Shown here in pieces: positions 1-6,689 of a stretch of 30,091 bases of DNA. The notes below the pieces were generated by a model that saw only the letters and a program-made list of their open reading frames with translations, did no database searches and was not told the origin of the DNA. The translations under genes and the position numbers were made by a program. The stretch is from Candidatus Woesearchaeota archaeon (lineage in GTDB: Archaea > Nanobdellota > Nanobdellia > Woesearchaeales > WJIZ01), in assembly GCA_018303575.1 (NCBI GenBank), contig JAGVXW010000010.1, positions 1 to 30,091 on the forward strand, in the 5' to 3' direction. Position 1 is the first letter of the stretch, and each line of letters opens with the position of its first letter.

Positions 1-169
1 AGACGACGGTTGAAACGATGATAACCTTCTCTTTTATTTTGGAGCAATTCAAGCTCTTAGCAAAAATTAACGCGAAGCAAGCTCAATCGTCGCTGAGCTC
101 ATACACCCAATGAATTTGGCAATTGCCTCCTTATAAGGATTTCCGTTTAACCACTCGACAATGGAAAAA

Positions 170-177
170 TTTAAATA
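170..177 (+). promoter_or_regulatory. TATA box of the membrane protein gene
   Basis: TTTAAATA, centred about 25 nt before the ATG at 199, the archaeal spacing for a leaderless transcript. Bases 1-165 hold no gene I can support. Confidence 0.7.
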
Positions 178-198
178 GCTCAGGGGTTTTGCCGGGTT

Positions 199-699
199 AT
201 GGAGAGAGCGACCTTCCTCATTGACATCATGCTGTGGTTCGTAGTGCTGGTCGGGTTCACATGGACCCTGTTCGGCCTGCAGGGAACCGCGTTCTATGCC
301 CAGCTCGTGCTGTTCACGGGCATCCTCCTCGTTGCTGTGCTGGCGATGATGCTGGTGAATGTGGGCGTGCGCTTCGGCCACCTGTTGTCCGGCTTCGCCG
401 CCGCTCTCGTGCTGCTCAACCTGACGCTCCTCTACTTCCTGAACGACGCGCTGCCCCTGTTCCACTTCGCCGCGATGGTCGCCGCGATGGTGCTCTTCGT
501 CTTCGACATCTTCCTCGTCGGTGGCGCGGCCAGGATGCCCGTGCTGAAGACTTATACCAAGGTCGTGGCCGGCGCAAACTCGAAATATTATCATCTCCCC
601 GACTCGGCCGAGGCCAAGCGCATCAGGAAGAAGCGCGTCTTCAATTCCGTGGACGAGGCCAAGAAGGCGGGATTGAAGCCAGGGCCGTCGTTGAAGTAA
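199..699 (+). CDS. Four-helix membrane protein with Ada-like C-terminal tail
   Basis: The 166-residue product has four hydrophobic helices at about 7-26, 33-53, 60-81 and 86-108, joined by short loops, then a basic soluble tail. The tail (about 129-166) contains YYHLPDSAEAKRIRKKRVF followed by SVDEAKKAGLKPG. This resembles the small methyl-phosphotriester/zinc module of Ada (xFHxPxCxxAxxI...FxSxxEAxxAGYxPC), but every zinc-binding cysteine is absent, so metal binding is unlikely. A TATA box 25 nt upstream fixes the ATG. The gene stands alone; the next gene is 349 bp away. No function is assigned. That it is a membrane protein is sure; the Ada resemblance is pattern recognition only. Confidence 0.8.
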   Translation: MERATFLIDIMLWFVVLVGFTWTLFGLQGTAFYAQLVLFTGILLVAVLAMMLVNVGVRFGHLLSGFAAALVLLNLTLLYFLNDALPLFHFAAMVAAMVLFVFDIFLVGGAARMPVLKTYTKVVAGANSKYYHLPDSAEAKRIRKKRVFNSVDEAKKAGLKPGPSLK

Positions 700-706
700 G
701 CTCGGC

Positions 707-810
707 GCTGCTGGCCGGGGGATGGTTCGAAGGCGTAGCCAAGAACCTACGAACGCAGTGAGTATGGCCCCGTCGGGGTGGCCAGAGGACGCGGAGCGTC
801 CGTCAGCAGC
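707..810. other. Structured segment, candidate RNA element or palindromic repeat
   Basis: The segment just after the stop of the membrane protein gene folds compactly on paper. GCTGCTG (707-713) closes on CAGCAGC (804-810). Inside are three hairpins: GTTCG-A-AGG (725-733) with CCT-A-CGAAC (746-754), TGGCC (765-769) with GGCCA (780-784), and GGACGC (787-792) with GCGTCC (796-801). A short T run (TTTT, 812-815) follows. It could be a 3'-UTR structure or small RNA, or an inserted palindromic repeat. No TATA box was seen directly in front of it. Confidence 0.35.
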
Positions 811-881
811 CTTTTGAAAATTTTAAAGTTGAGCAAATAATTCTGGTAGAAACCCTTAAAAAGTTGGAAAAATTCCCATAA

Positions 882-902
882 CGAAAACCTGAAAGGTTTT
901 CG
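882..902. repeat. Perfect 9-bp hairpin upstream of pyrB
   Basis: CGAAAACCT (882-890), loop GAA, AGGTTTTCG (894-902). It lies in the pyrB upstream region, two bases before a second inverted repeat. Confidence 0.7.
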
Positions 903-904
903 GA

Positions 905-948
905 ATTGAAAATTCTGCTGGCCCATTTATAAAGGCAGAATTTTCAAT
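905..948. repeat. Perfect 14-bp inverted repeat upstream of pyrB
   Basis: ATTGAAAATTCTGC (905-918) and its exact reverse complement at 935-948, with a 16-nt loop containing TTTATAA. It sits about 65-110 bp ahead of the pyrB TATA box, so it may be an operator or the remains of a small palindromic element. Confidence 0.7.
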
Positions 949-1013
949 ATTTCTGAGTCTGAGTGACAGGCTGCGGATCCCCATTTCTCCGTATCGCCAG
1001 CCGTTCCAAAAGC

Positions 1014-1021
1014 TTTAAAAA
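1014..1021 (+). promoter_or_regulatory. TATA box of the pyr operon
   Basis: TTTAAAAA, centred about 31 nt before the pyrB ATG, giving a leader of only a few nucleotides. No other TATA box was found inside the operon, consistent with one transcript for pyrB to pyrF. Confidence 0.6.
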
Positions 1022-1048
1022 CAAGGCTCCGGTGGTTTTTCTTTTAAG

Positions 1049-1966
1049 ATGACCTTCAAAGGACGCGACATCATCTCCATCAGGGACTTCTCCAAGGAGG
1101 ACATATTGAAAGTGCTTGACGTCGCGCAGAAGCTTGAGCGCCGCCCCCAGCCCACGCTGATGAAGGGCGCTGTCATGGGCTCGCTCTTCTTCGAGCCGTC
1201 GACCAGGACGCGGCTGAGCTTCACCAGCGCGATGGAAAAGCTCGGCGGCGAGGTGCTCGGCTTCGAGGACGCGGCTGTGACAAGCGTGCAGAAGGGCGAG
1301 ACGCTCTGGGACACGATCAAGATGGTCAACAATTACGTTGATGTTATCGTCCAGCGCCATCCTGTGGAAGGCGCCGCCAAGCTCGCGGCGAACGCGGCAG
1401 ATGTGCCCGTAATCAATGCGGGAGACGGCGCCAACCAGCACCCGACGCAGACGCTTCTCGATTTATTCACCATCCAAAAGGAAAAGGGGAAGCTCGACGG
1501 CCTCAACATCGGCTTTGTCGGGGATCTGAAGTATGGCCGCACCGTGCACTCGCTCTGCATGGCCATGAGCCATTTCCGGACAAAGCTCTTCTTCGTCGCT
1601 CCGGAAGCCCTGCAGATGCCCGAGTATTATCTCGCCGATCTTCAGAAAAAGAAGATCCCCTATGTTGTCACGGCAGACTTGAACAAAGTCGCGCCCCAGC
1701 TGGACATCCTCTACATGACGCGCATCCAGAAGGAGCGCTTCCCCGATCCGATAGAATACAATCGGCTCAAGGACAGCTTCCACATCAACCGCCAGCTCCT
1801 GAAGATCACGAAAAAGGACGTGCGCATCCTGCATCCCTTGCCGAGAGTGAACGAGATCGCCACTGATCTTGACGACACGCCGAACGCCGCGTACTTCCGG
1901 CAGGCGGCCAATGGGGTTCCAATAAGGCAGGCCCTCATCGCGCTCGTGACAGGGAGGGCGGCATGA
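1049..1966 (+). CDS. pyrB: Aspartate carbamoyltransferase, catalytic chain
   Basis: Joins carbamoyl phosphate and L-aspartate to N-carbamoyl-L-aspartate, the committed cytosolic step of pyrimidine synthesis. At 305 residues it has the usual catalytic-chain length. Visible motifs are the carbamoyl-phosphate loop FFEPSTRTR (residues 47-55), SVQKGET with the lysine reaching into the neighbouring subunit's site, HPTQTLLDL near 130-140, and LHPLPRV near 262. It is the first gene of the pyr operon. Its stop overlaps the pyrI start (ATGA), and the two products should form the class B-type holoenzyme of catalytic trimers and regulatory dimers. The catalytic residues look intact. Confidence 0.97.
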   Translation: MTFKGRDIISIRDFSKEDILKVLDVAQKLERRPQPTLMKGAVMGSLFFEPSTRTRLSFTSAMEKLGGEVLGFEDAAVTSVQKGETLWDTIKMVNNYVDVIVQRHPVEGAAKLAANAADVPVINAGDGANQHPTQTLLDLFTIQKEKGKLDGLNIGFVGDLKYGRTVHSLCMAMSHFRTKLFFVAPEALQMPEYYLADLQKKKIPYVVTADLNKVAPQLDILYMTRIQKERFPDPIEYNRLKDSFHINRQLLKITKKDVRILHPLPRVNEIATDLDDTPNAAYFRQAANGVPIRQALIALVTGRAA

Positions 1967-2418
1967 AAGCCCCGGAACATATGATTCCGGTGCCCGCCAT
2001 CAAGGAAGGCACGGTCATCGACCATCTCCCAAGCCGGGAAACCCTGAAGGTGATGAAGCTCCTCAACCCCCAGGAATTCGAGCACCCCATCGCCGTCGCC
2101 CTCAACCTCGACAGCAAGAAGCTGGGGAAAAAAGGAGTGATCAAGATCAACAACCGGAACCTCACGAAAGAGGAGGTGGAGAAGATCGCCATCCTCGCCC
2201 CCAACGCGACCGTGAGCCTCATCAAGAATTACAAGGTGGTGGAGAAGAACCGCGTGCGGGTGCCAAAAAAGATTGGCGGCATCCTCTGCTCCAACCCCAA
2301 CTGCATCACCAACAAGGAGCCGGTCGAGACCGTCTTCGAGCTTGTCCAGGAGTCGCCCCTGCGCATCCGGTGCCAGTTCTGCGAGCGCATCATGTCCAGG
2401 AAGGACATCGCGCTGTAA
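1963..2418 (+). CDS. pyrI: Aspartate carbamoyltransferase, regulatory chain
   Basis: Regulatory subunit that binds nucleotide effectors in its N-terminal domain and docks on PyrB through a C-terminal zinc domain. All 151 residues fit the family. The zinc ligands are C109, C114, C137 and C140 (CSNPNC and CQFC). The effector-domain start PVPAIKEGTVIDHL is typical. The ATG overlaps the pyrB stop by four bases and follows GGGAGG by about five bases, so translation is probably both coupled and Shine-Dalgarno assisted. Bacteria lacking this chain use PyrB alone; its presence suggests allosteric control by end-product nucleotides, known for the family but not shown here. Confidence 0.96.
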   Translation: MKAPEHMIPVPAIKEGTVIDHLPSRETLKVMKLLNPQEFEHPIAVALNLDSKKLGKKGVIKINNRNLTKEEVEKIAILAPNATVSLIKNYKVVEKNRVRVPKKIGGILCSNPNCITNKEPVETVFELVQESPLRIRCQFCERIMSRKDIAL

Positions 2419-2419
2419 C

Positions 2420-3322
2420 ATGCTCTCCGCGACGCTGTGCGGGGTCAGCCTCGACAACCCGACGATTCTCGCTTCAGGCATCCTCGGCGTGTCTAAACTA
2501 GGTGTGGCGCGCATGGGAAGGGAAGGCGCCGGGGCGGTGACGCTGAAAAGCCTGTGCCACGAGGAGCGCAAAGGCCACCCTGCGCCGAACATGTTCGTCA
2601 TCGACGACGGCATGCTGAACGCTGTCGGCCTGCCGGGACAAGGCATTGACAACGCGGTGAAGGAGTTCGGCCGGCTGGACGACCTGCCCGTGCCTGTCAT
2701 CGGCAGCATCTTCGGCTATAAGATCGCGGACTTCGGGATTGTGGCTGAAAAGATGGCCTCGCTGAAGCCCGCGATGATCGAGGTCGATGTTTCCTGCCCG
2801 CACATGGACTATGATACCCCTTTTTACGCCGATAGTTCTGCGCTCGCTAAAATCACAAAACTGGTGAAGAAAAAGGCGAAGGGCATTCCTGTCAGCCTCA
2901 AGCTGTCGCCGAACGTGCCCAACATCGCCGAGCTGGCCCAATCGTGCGAGAAGGCCGGAGCCGACTGCATCACGGCCATCAACACCGCCTCGGCTATGAA
3001 GATTGACATTGAAGTGAGGAAGCCCATCCTGGGAAACAAGGTCGGCGGGCTTTCAGGCCCTGCGCTCAAGCCCATCGCGGTGCGCTGCGTCTACGAGATC
3101 TTCGGGGCCGTGAAGATCCCCATCATCGGCACTGGCGGTGTGAGCGACGGCAAGGACGCGATCGAGATGATCATGGCTGGCGCGACAGCTGTCGGAATCG
3201 GCACGGCGGCCTATTATCGCGGGCCTGAAGTGTTCAGGCGCGTTACTGACGAGATGAAAGCGTGGATGAAGGAGCATGGCGTAAGCGCGCTCGACGAGAT
3301 CAGGGGGGCGGCGTACAAATGA
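2420..3322 (+). CDS. pyrD: Dihydroorotate dehydrogenase catalytic subunit, class 1B
   Basis: FMN enzyme that oxidises dihydroorotate to orotate. The start was placed at the ATG one base after the pyrI stop, because the open frame upstream only overlaps pyrI. The 300-residue product begins LSATLCGVSLDNPTILASG, as the family does. It carries TLKSL with the FMN-contacting lysine (43), NAVGLPGQG (67-75), the active-site cysteine in VDVSCPH (C126), LKLSPNV, and the C-terminal phosphate-binding GTGGVSDGKDA. Class 1B is inferred from the cysteine and from the PyrK gene directly downstream. The family's usual asparagine before the active-site loop (NxSCPN) is aspartate here. Confidence 0.93.
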   Translation: MLSATLCGVSLDNPTILASGILGVSKLGVARMGREGAGAVTLKSLCHEERKGHPAPNMFVIDDGMLNAVGLPGQGIDNAVKEFGRLDDLPVPVIGSIFGYKIADFGIVAEKMASLKPAMIEVDVSCPHMDYDTPFYADSSALAKITKLVKKKAKGIPVSLKLSPNVPNIAELAQSCEKAGADCITAINTASAMKIDIEVRKPILGNKVGGLSGPALKPIAVRCVYEIFGAVKIPIIGTGGVSDGKDAIEMIMAGATAVGIGTAAYYRGPEVFRRVTDEMKAWMKEHGVSALDEIRGAAYK

Positions 3323-4119
3323 GCTTGAAGACAGAGCTGCCCAAGATTTTCACGGTGAACCGGGTCGTTGATGAGGCGAAGGGCCACAAGAGCATCTTTC
3401 TCTCAGGCGCGCTGGACTGCAAGCCCGGACAATTCGTGATGGTCTGGATTCCTGAAGTCGAGGAAAAGCCGATGGCGGTCTCTGAAGCGGGGCCAGAAGA
3501 ATTCGGCTTCTGCTATCACACGCTCGGCCCCTTCACGCAAGCCTGCGACAAGCTCAAGCCGGGCGACAAGATCGGCATCCGCGGACCCTACGGCAACGGC
3601 TTCAGCGTCCGCGAGCATGCGCTGGTCGTCGGCGGCGGGGTGGGCATGTCGAGCGTCTCCGCGCTGATCGACGCCTTAAAGGATCCTCTCATTATAAACG
3701 GCGCCCGGGACAAGGAGCATCTCCTCTATCTGGAGCGCTTCAAGGGAAAGAACATGGCCCTTTGCACGGACGACGGCAGTTTCGGGAAAAAGGGCTTTGC
3801 CACCGATGCTTTGCGCGAGGTGTTGAGCGCTCATCCGGAAATCAGGGTTGTGTACACCTGCGGCCCGGAACTCATGATGAAAAAGGTGGTCGACCTGTGC
3901 AACGAGCGCAAGATCGACTGCGAAGCCAGCGTCGAGCGCTACATGAAGTGCGGCTTCGGCATCTGCGGAAACTGCCTCATCAATGATCGCATCATCTGCA
4001 CCGAAGGCCCGGTGTTCTCGGGGTTGAGGCTGGCGGAGATGTCCGAGTTCGGCCAGAGCGCGCGGCTCAAGACAGGAAGGAAAGTGCCGCTCAGCGAATA
4101 CTATGGATGGAGAGCATGA
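3319..4119 (+). CDS. pyrK: Dihydroorotate dehydrogenase electron-transfer subunit
   Basis: FAD and [2Fe-2S] protein that passes electrons from PyrD to NAD+. The start at 3319 gives an ATGA overlap with pyrD and a 266-residue protein of normal length; a longer in-frame extension only overlaps pyrD. Order: FAD-binding barrel with KPMAVS (50-55, in place of RPxS), NAD-binding segment with VVGGGVGMSS (103-112), CGPELMM (181-187), then the cluster cysteines C211, C216, C219 and C227 (CGFGICGNC...C). Operon position next to pyrD fits the PyrDK heterotetramer of class 1B enzymes. Confidence 0.92.
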   Translation: MSLKTELPKIFTVNRVVDEAKGHKSIFLSGALDCKPGQFVMVWIPEVEEKPMAVSEAGPEEFGFCYHTLGPFTQACDKLKPGDKIGIRGPYGNGFSVREHALVVGGGVGMSSVSALIDALKDPLIINGARDKEHLLYLERFKGKNMALCTDDGSFGKKGFATDALREVLSAHPEIRVVYTCGPELMMKKVVDLCNERKIDCEASVERYMKCGFGICGNCLINDRIICTEGPVFSGLRLAEMSEFGQSARLKTGRKVPLSEYYGWRA

Positions 4120-5306
4120 AGCTGCTTATAACGAATGGACAAGCAGTGCGCAATGCGAAGCTGGAGAGATGCGGTATCTTCTGCGACCGGGGGAAAATTC
4201 TGGAGATTGGGGATTTGAAGGGGAAAAAAGCGGACAAAGTGATTGACGCTTCCGGGAAAATCATCCTTCCAGGCCTCATCGACTGCCATGTGCATGCCAG
4301 AGAGCCAGGCCAGGCGCACAAGGAGGATTTTTTGACTGCGAGCCAGGCGGCGGTTGCAGGCGGCGTAACCACCTTTCTTGCGATGCCCAACACAAATCCG
4401 CCTATCCTAGATTGTGAAACTCTTGAGGAAGAAAGGAATCTCGCCGTTAAATGCCTTGTGAACTACGGATTCTACATGTGCGGAGCGGATAATGTTGCGG
4501 AAATCAGAAAAGCGAAAAATATCGCCGGAGTCAAGATCTACCTGGACATCACGACCGGCGATATGAAAGTGGACGACCCGAAGCTCCTTGATAAATTGTT
4601 CGCTAGCTATAAACGGATCGCTGTCCACGCAGAAGGATCCAAAGTGGGGGAAAGTATAGCGAGAATCAAGAAGACGAAGAATATGCTCTATCTCTGCCAC
4701 CTCAGCTCAAAAGAAGAGATGGAGATGATGAGGAAAGAGAAAGACCATCGCATATTCTGCGAGGTCGCTCCCCACCACCTCTTCTTAACCGAAGAAGATG
4801 AAAAAAGATTGGGGCCGTTCGGCCGCATGAAGCCCTCGCTGAAATCCAAACAGGATGTTGAGGCGCTGTGGAAGGGAATAGCCGACGGCACCGTTGACAC
4901 GATCTGCACAGACCATGCCCCGCACACCATCGAGGAGAAAAAAAGCGCCGCCCCGCCCTGGGGCGTGCCGGGGTTGCAGACCCTGTTGCCTCTTCTTCTG
5001 GACGCGGTGAATCGCAGAAAATTAAGTCTATCAAAAGTGGCCGAACTCTGCTGCGAAAACCCTGCGAAAATCTTCAAGATCCAAAACAAGGGAAAAATAG
5101 AGGAAGGCTATGACGCAGACCTTGTCATGGTCGACATGAACCTCCAAAAAGAAGTGCGGAACAGGGACATGCTCTCGAAGTGCGGCTGGACTCCCTTCGA
5201 CAGAAAGGTTTTAAAGGGCTGGCCGGTCATCACTGTTGTGGGCGGAAACGTCGTCTATGACGGCGCTGTCCACGATAACCGGGGGAAGGAAGTGACATTC
5301 GGATGA
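4116..5306 (+). CDS. pyrC: Dihydroorotase
   Basis: Zinc amidohydrolase that cyclises N-carbamoyl-aspartate to dihydroorotate. The metal motif DCHVHAREPGQ carries H58 and H60. Further site residues are VHAEGS, LCHLSS, CEVAPHHLFL and the catalytic aspartate in CTDHAPH. The C-terminal WGVPGLQTLLPLLLD is typical. I chose the ATG at 4116 (396 residues) because it overlaps the pyrK stop as ATGA and has GGATGG upstream; an in-frame ATG at 4107 would add three residues. The lysine of VKIYLD is a candidate for the carbamylated bridging residue, but alignment is needed because some long dihydroorotases lack it. Confidence 0.93.
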   Translation: MKLLITNGQAVRNAKLERCGIFCDRGKILEIGDLKGKKADKVIDASGKIILPGLIDCHVHAREPGQAHKEDFLTASQAAVAGGVTTFLAMPNTNPPILDCETLEEERNLAVKCLVNYGFYMCGADNVAEIRKAKNIAGVKIYLDITTGDMKVDDPKLLDKLFASYKRIAVHAEGSKVGESIARIKKTKNMLYLCHLSSKEEMEMMRKEKDHRIFCEVAPHHLFLTEEDEKRLGPFGRMKPSLKSKQDVEALWKGIADGTVDTICTDHAPHTIEEKKSAAPPWGVPGLQTLLPLLLDAVNRRKLSLSKVAELCCENPAKIFKIQNKGKIEEGYDADLVMVDMNLQKEVRNRDMLSKCGWTPFDRKVLKGWPVITVVGGNVVYDGAVHDNRGKEVTFG

Positions 5307-5929
5307 AAGGAATAACCAAGATCCTTCTGGAGCTGAAGTCTGTTGACTTGGATACCGTTGAAGGGTTCCTCTACACTTCCGGCAGGAAAGGGCCGATCTA
5401 CTGCGACAACCGCCTCCTTCTTTCGCATCCAGAGGAAAGGAACGGCATCGTCGAGGCTTTTCTTGGCCTCATCAGGGAGAAGGAGCTTGAGTTTGATGTT
5501 GTGGCCGGAGTCGCAACAGGCGCCATTGCCTGGGGCGCAATCATCGCGGACAGGCTGAAGAAGCCCTTTGTGTATGTCCGCGCCTCAGCCAAGGAGCACG
5601 GCAAGCAGAACCAGATTGAGGGCGAGCTCGAGGAAGGAAAAAAGGTGCTCGTCATCGAAGACCTCATCAACACCGGCGGCAGTTCGGTTTCGGCGTGCCA
5701 GGCAGTGCAGTCTGCGGGCTGCAAAGTGACAGCGTGCCTCGCGATCTTCAGCTACGGCTTCAAGGACGCTGAGAAGAAGTTTTCTGACGCGAAGGTTCCG
5801 CTCTTCTGCCTGAGCGATTTCGACGAGCTATTGGCGACAGCGTCCTCGGAAGGGGCGATAACGGAAGAAGAGAAAAAAGAGCTCCTGCGCTGGCATGGGC
5901 ATCCCGAGGGGTGGGAGCCACGGCAATAA
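5303..5929 (+). CDS. pyrE: Orotate phosphoribosyltransferase
   Basis: Transfers phosphoribose from PRPP to orotate, giving OMP. At 208 residues it has the family size. The PRPP-binding loop reads VLVIEDLINTGGSS (about 114-127), with acidic ED in place of DD. The flexible catalytic loop is RASAKEHGKQNQIEG, and an early YTSGRKGPIYCDNR binds orotate. The ATGA overlap with pyrC (5303-5306) indicates coupled translation. The next gene starts 19 bases before its stop. Confidence 0.94.
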   Translation: MKGITKILLELKSVDLDTVEGFLYTSGRKGPIYCDNRLLLSHPEERNGIVEAFLGLIREKELEFDVVAGVATGAIAWGAIIADRLKKPFVYVRASAKEHGKQNQIEGELEEGKKVLVIEDLINTGGSSVSACQAVQSAGCKVTACLAIFSYGFKDAEKKFSDAKVPLFCLSDFDELLATASSEGAITEEEKKELLRWHGHPEGWEPRQ

Positions 5930-6618
5930 TCTCCCGGGACAGGAGCATCATTCCGGCGTGCGACGTGGAGACGCTGGACGAGCTGAAGCGGCTGGTGAAG
6001 GCGACGTGCGCCGTCGAGGGTGTCGGCGGCTATAAGATTGGTTTTGACCTTGTGATTCCCTATGGCATGAAGAAGGTGGTTGAGGAGATCCGCGGCCTCA
6101 CCGATCTCCCGATTATCTACGACCATCAGAAGGCGGGCACGGATATCCCGGACATGGGGAAGAAGTTCATGCGCGCGTGCAGCAAGGTCGACGCGGTCAT
6201 CATCTTTCCGCAGGCAGGTCCAGTGACAGAAGAGGCCTGGATTCAGGCGGCGCAGAAGGCCAACATGCCCATCATCGTGGGAGGAGAGATGACCCATGCC
6301 GGCTTTTTGGAGTCGGAGAAGGGGTTCCTGAAGAATGACATGCCGGAGCGGGTGTACCAGATCGCCGCGAAACTGGGCGTAGCTGACTTTGTCGTCCCGG
6401 GCAACAAGCCGGACAAGATCCTCAAATACCGGAAGATGCTGGAGAAGATGGGCGTCAAGCCCGTTTTCTATTCTCCCGGCCTCGTGGCGCAGGGCGGAAC
6501 GTTGGCAGAGGCCACTGAAGCCGCCGGCAAGTTCTGGCACGCGATTGTCGGCCGCGCCATCTACGAAGCCAAGGACATGGAAAAGGCGGCGAAGGAGCTG
6601 GTGAGGGAGCTGCCATAG
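5911..6618 (+). CDS. pyrF: Orotidine 5'-phosphate decarboxylase, divergent active-site spacing
   Basis: Last step to UMP. The 235-residue barrel starts at GTG 5911, overlapping pyrE by 19 bases; no in-frame ATG lies near the first conserved residues. Recognisable elements are PACDV (D18), YKIGFDLVIP (K42), IIYDHQKAGTDIPDM, SPGLVAQGG and the phosphate-gripping arginine in VGRAIY. The catalytic tetrad normally sits in D-x-K-x-x-D; here it is D71-H-Q-K74-A-G-T-D78, two residues longer. All expected charges are present, and operon position supports the call. The related hexulose-6-phosphate synthase fold is the main alternative, but it would not be expected in this operon. Confidence 0.85.
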   Translation: MGATAIISRDRSIIPACDVETLDELKRLVKATCAVEGVGGYKIGFDLVIPYGMKKVVEEIRGLTDLPIIYDHQKAGTDIPDMGKKFMRACSKVDAVIIFPQAGPVTEEAWIQAAQKANMPIIVGGEMTHAGFLESEKGFLKNDMPERVYQIAAKLGVADFVVPGNKPDKILKYRKMLEKMGVKPVFYSPGLVAQGGTLAEATEAAGKFWHAIVGRAIYEAKDMEKAAKELVRELP

Positions 6619-6644
6619 CTTCAACCCATTTCGAACCCTTCGCC

Positions 6645-6658
6645 ATATATTTATATAT
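6645..6658 (+). promoter_or_regulatory. TATA region of the beta-propeller lipoprotein gene
   Basis: ATATATTTATATAT, predicting a start of transcription near 6672-6680. GGTGAT (6680-6685) then lies just before the ATG at 6690 as a ribosome-binding site. Confidence 0.7.
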
Positions 6659-6689
6659 CGCAGTTTCTCTTATGGATTGGGTGATACAC

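Noticed and set aside
67..160. Minus-strand peptide VEWLNGNPYKEAIAKFIG and following residues, which looks protein-like
   Set aside because: No start codon is found at a sensible distance from the TATA-like sequence on that strand, and the rest of the frame is antisense to the membrane protein gene; too short to support.
724..760. GGTTCGA tRNA T-loop-like motif
   Set aside because: No matching acceptor, D or anticodon arms could be laid out around it; it belongs to the hairpin at 725-754.
2273..2419. N-terminal extension of pyrD by 49 codons
   Set aside because: The extension is serine/arginine-rich, lies wholly inside pyrI, and the family start matches the ATG at 2420.
1711..2709. 332-codon minus-strand frame across pyrB, pyrI and pyrD
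   Set aside because: Spans three real genes in antisense and has low-complexity translation.
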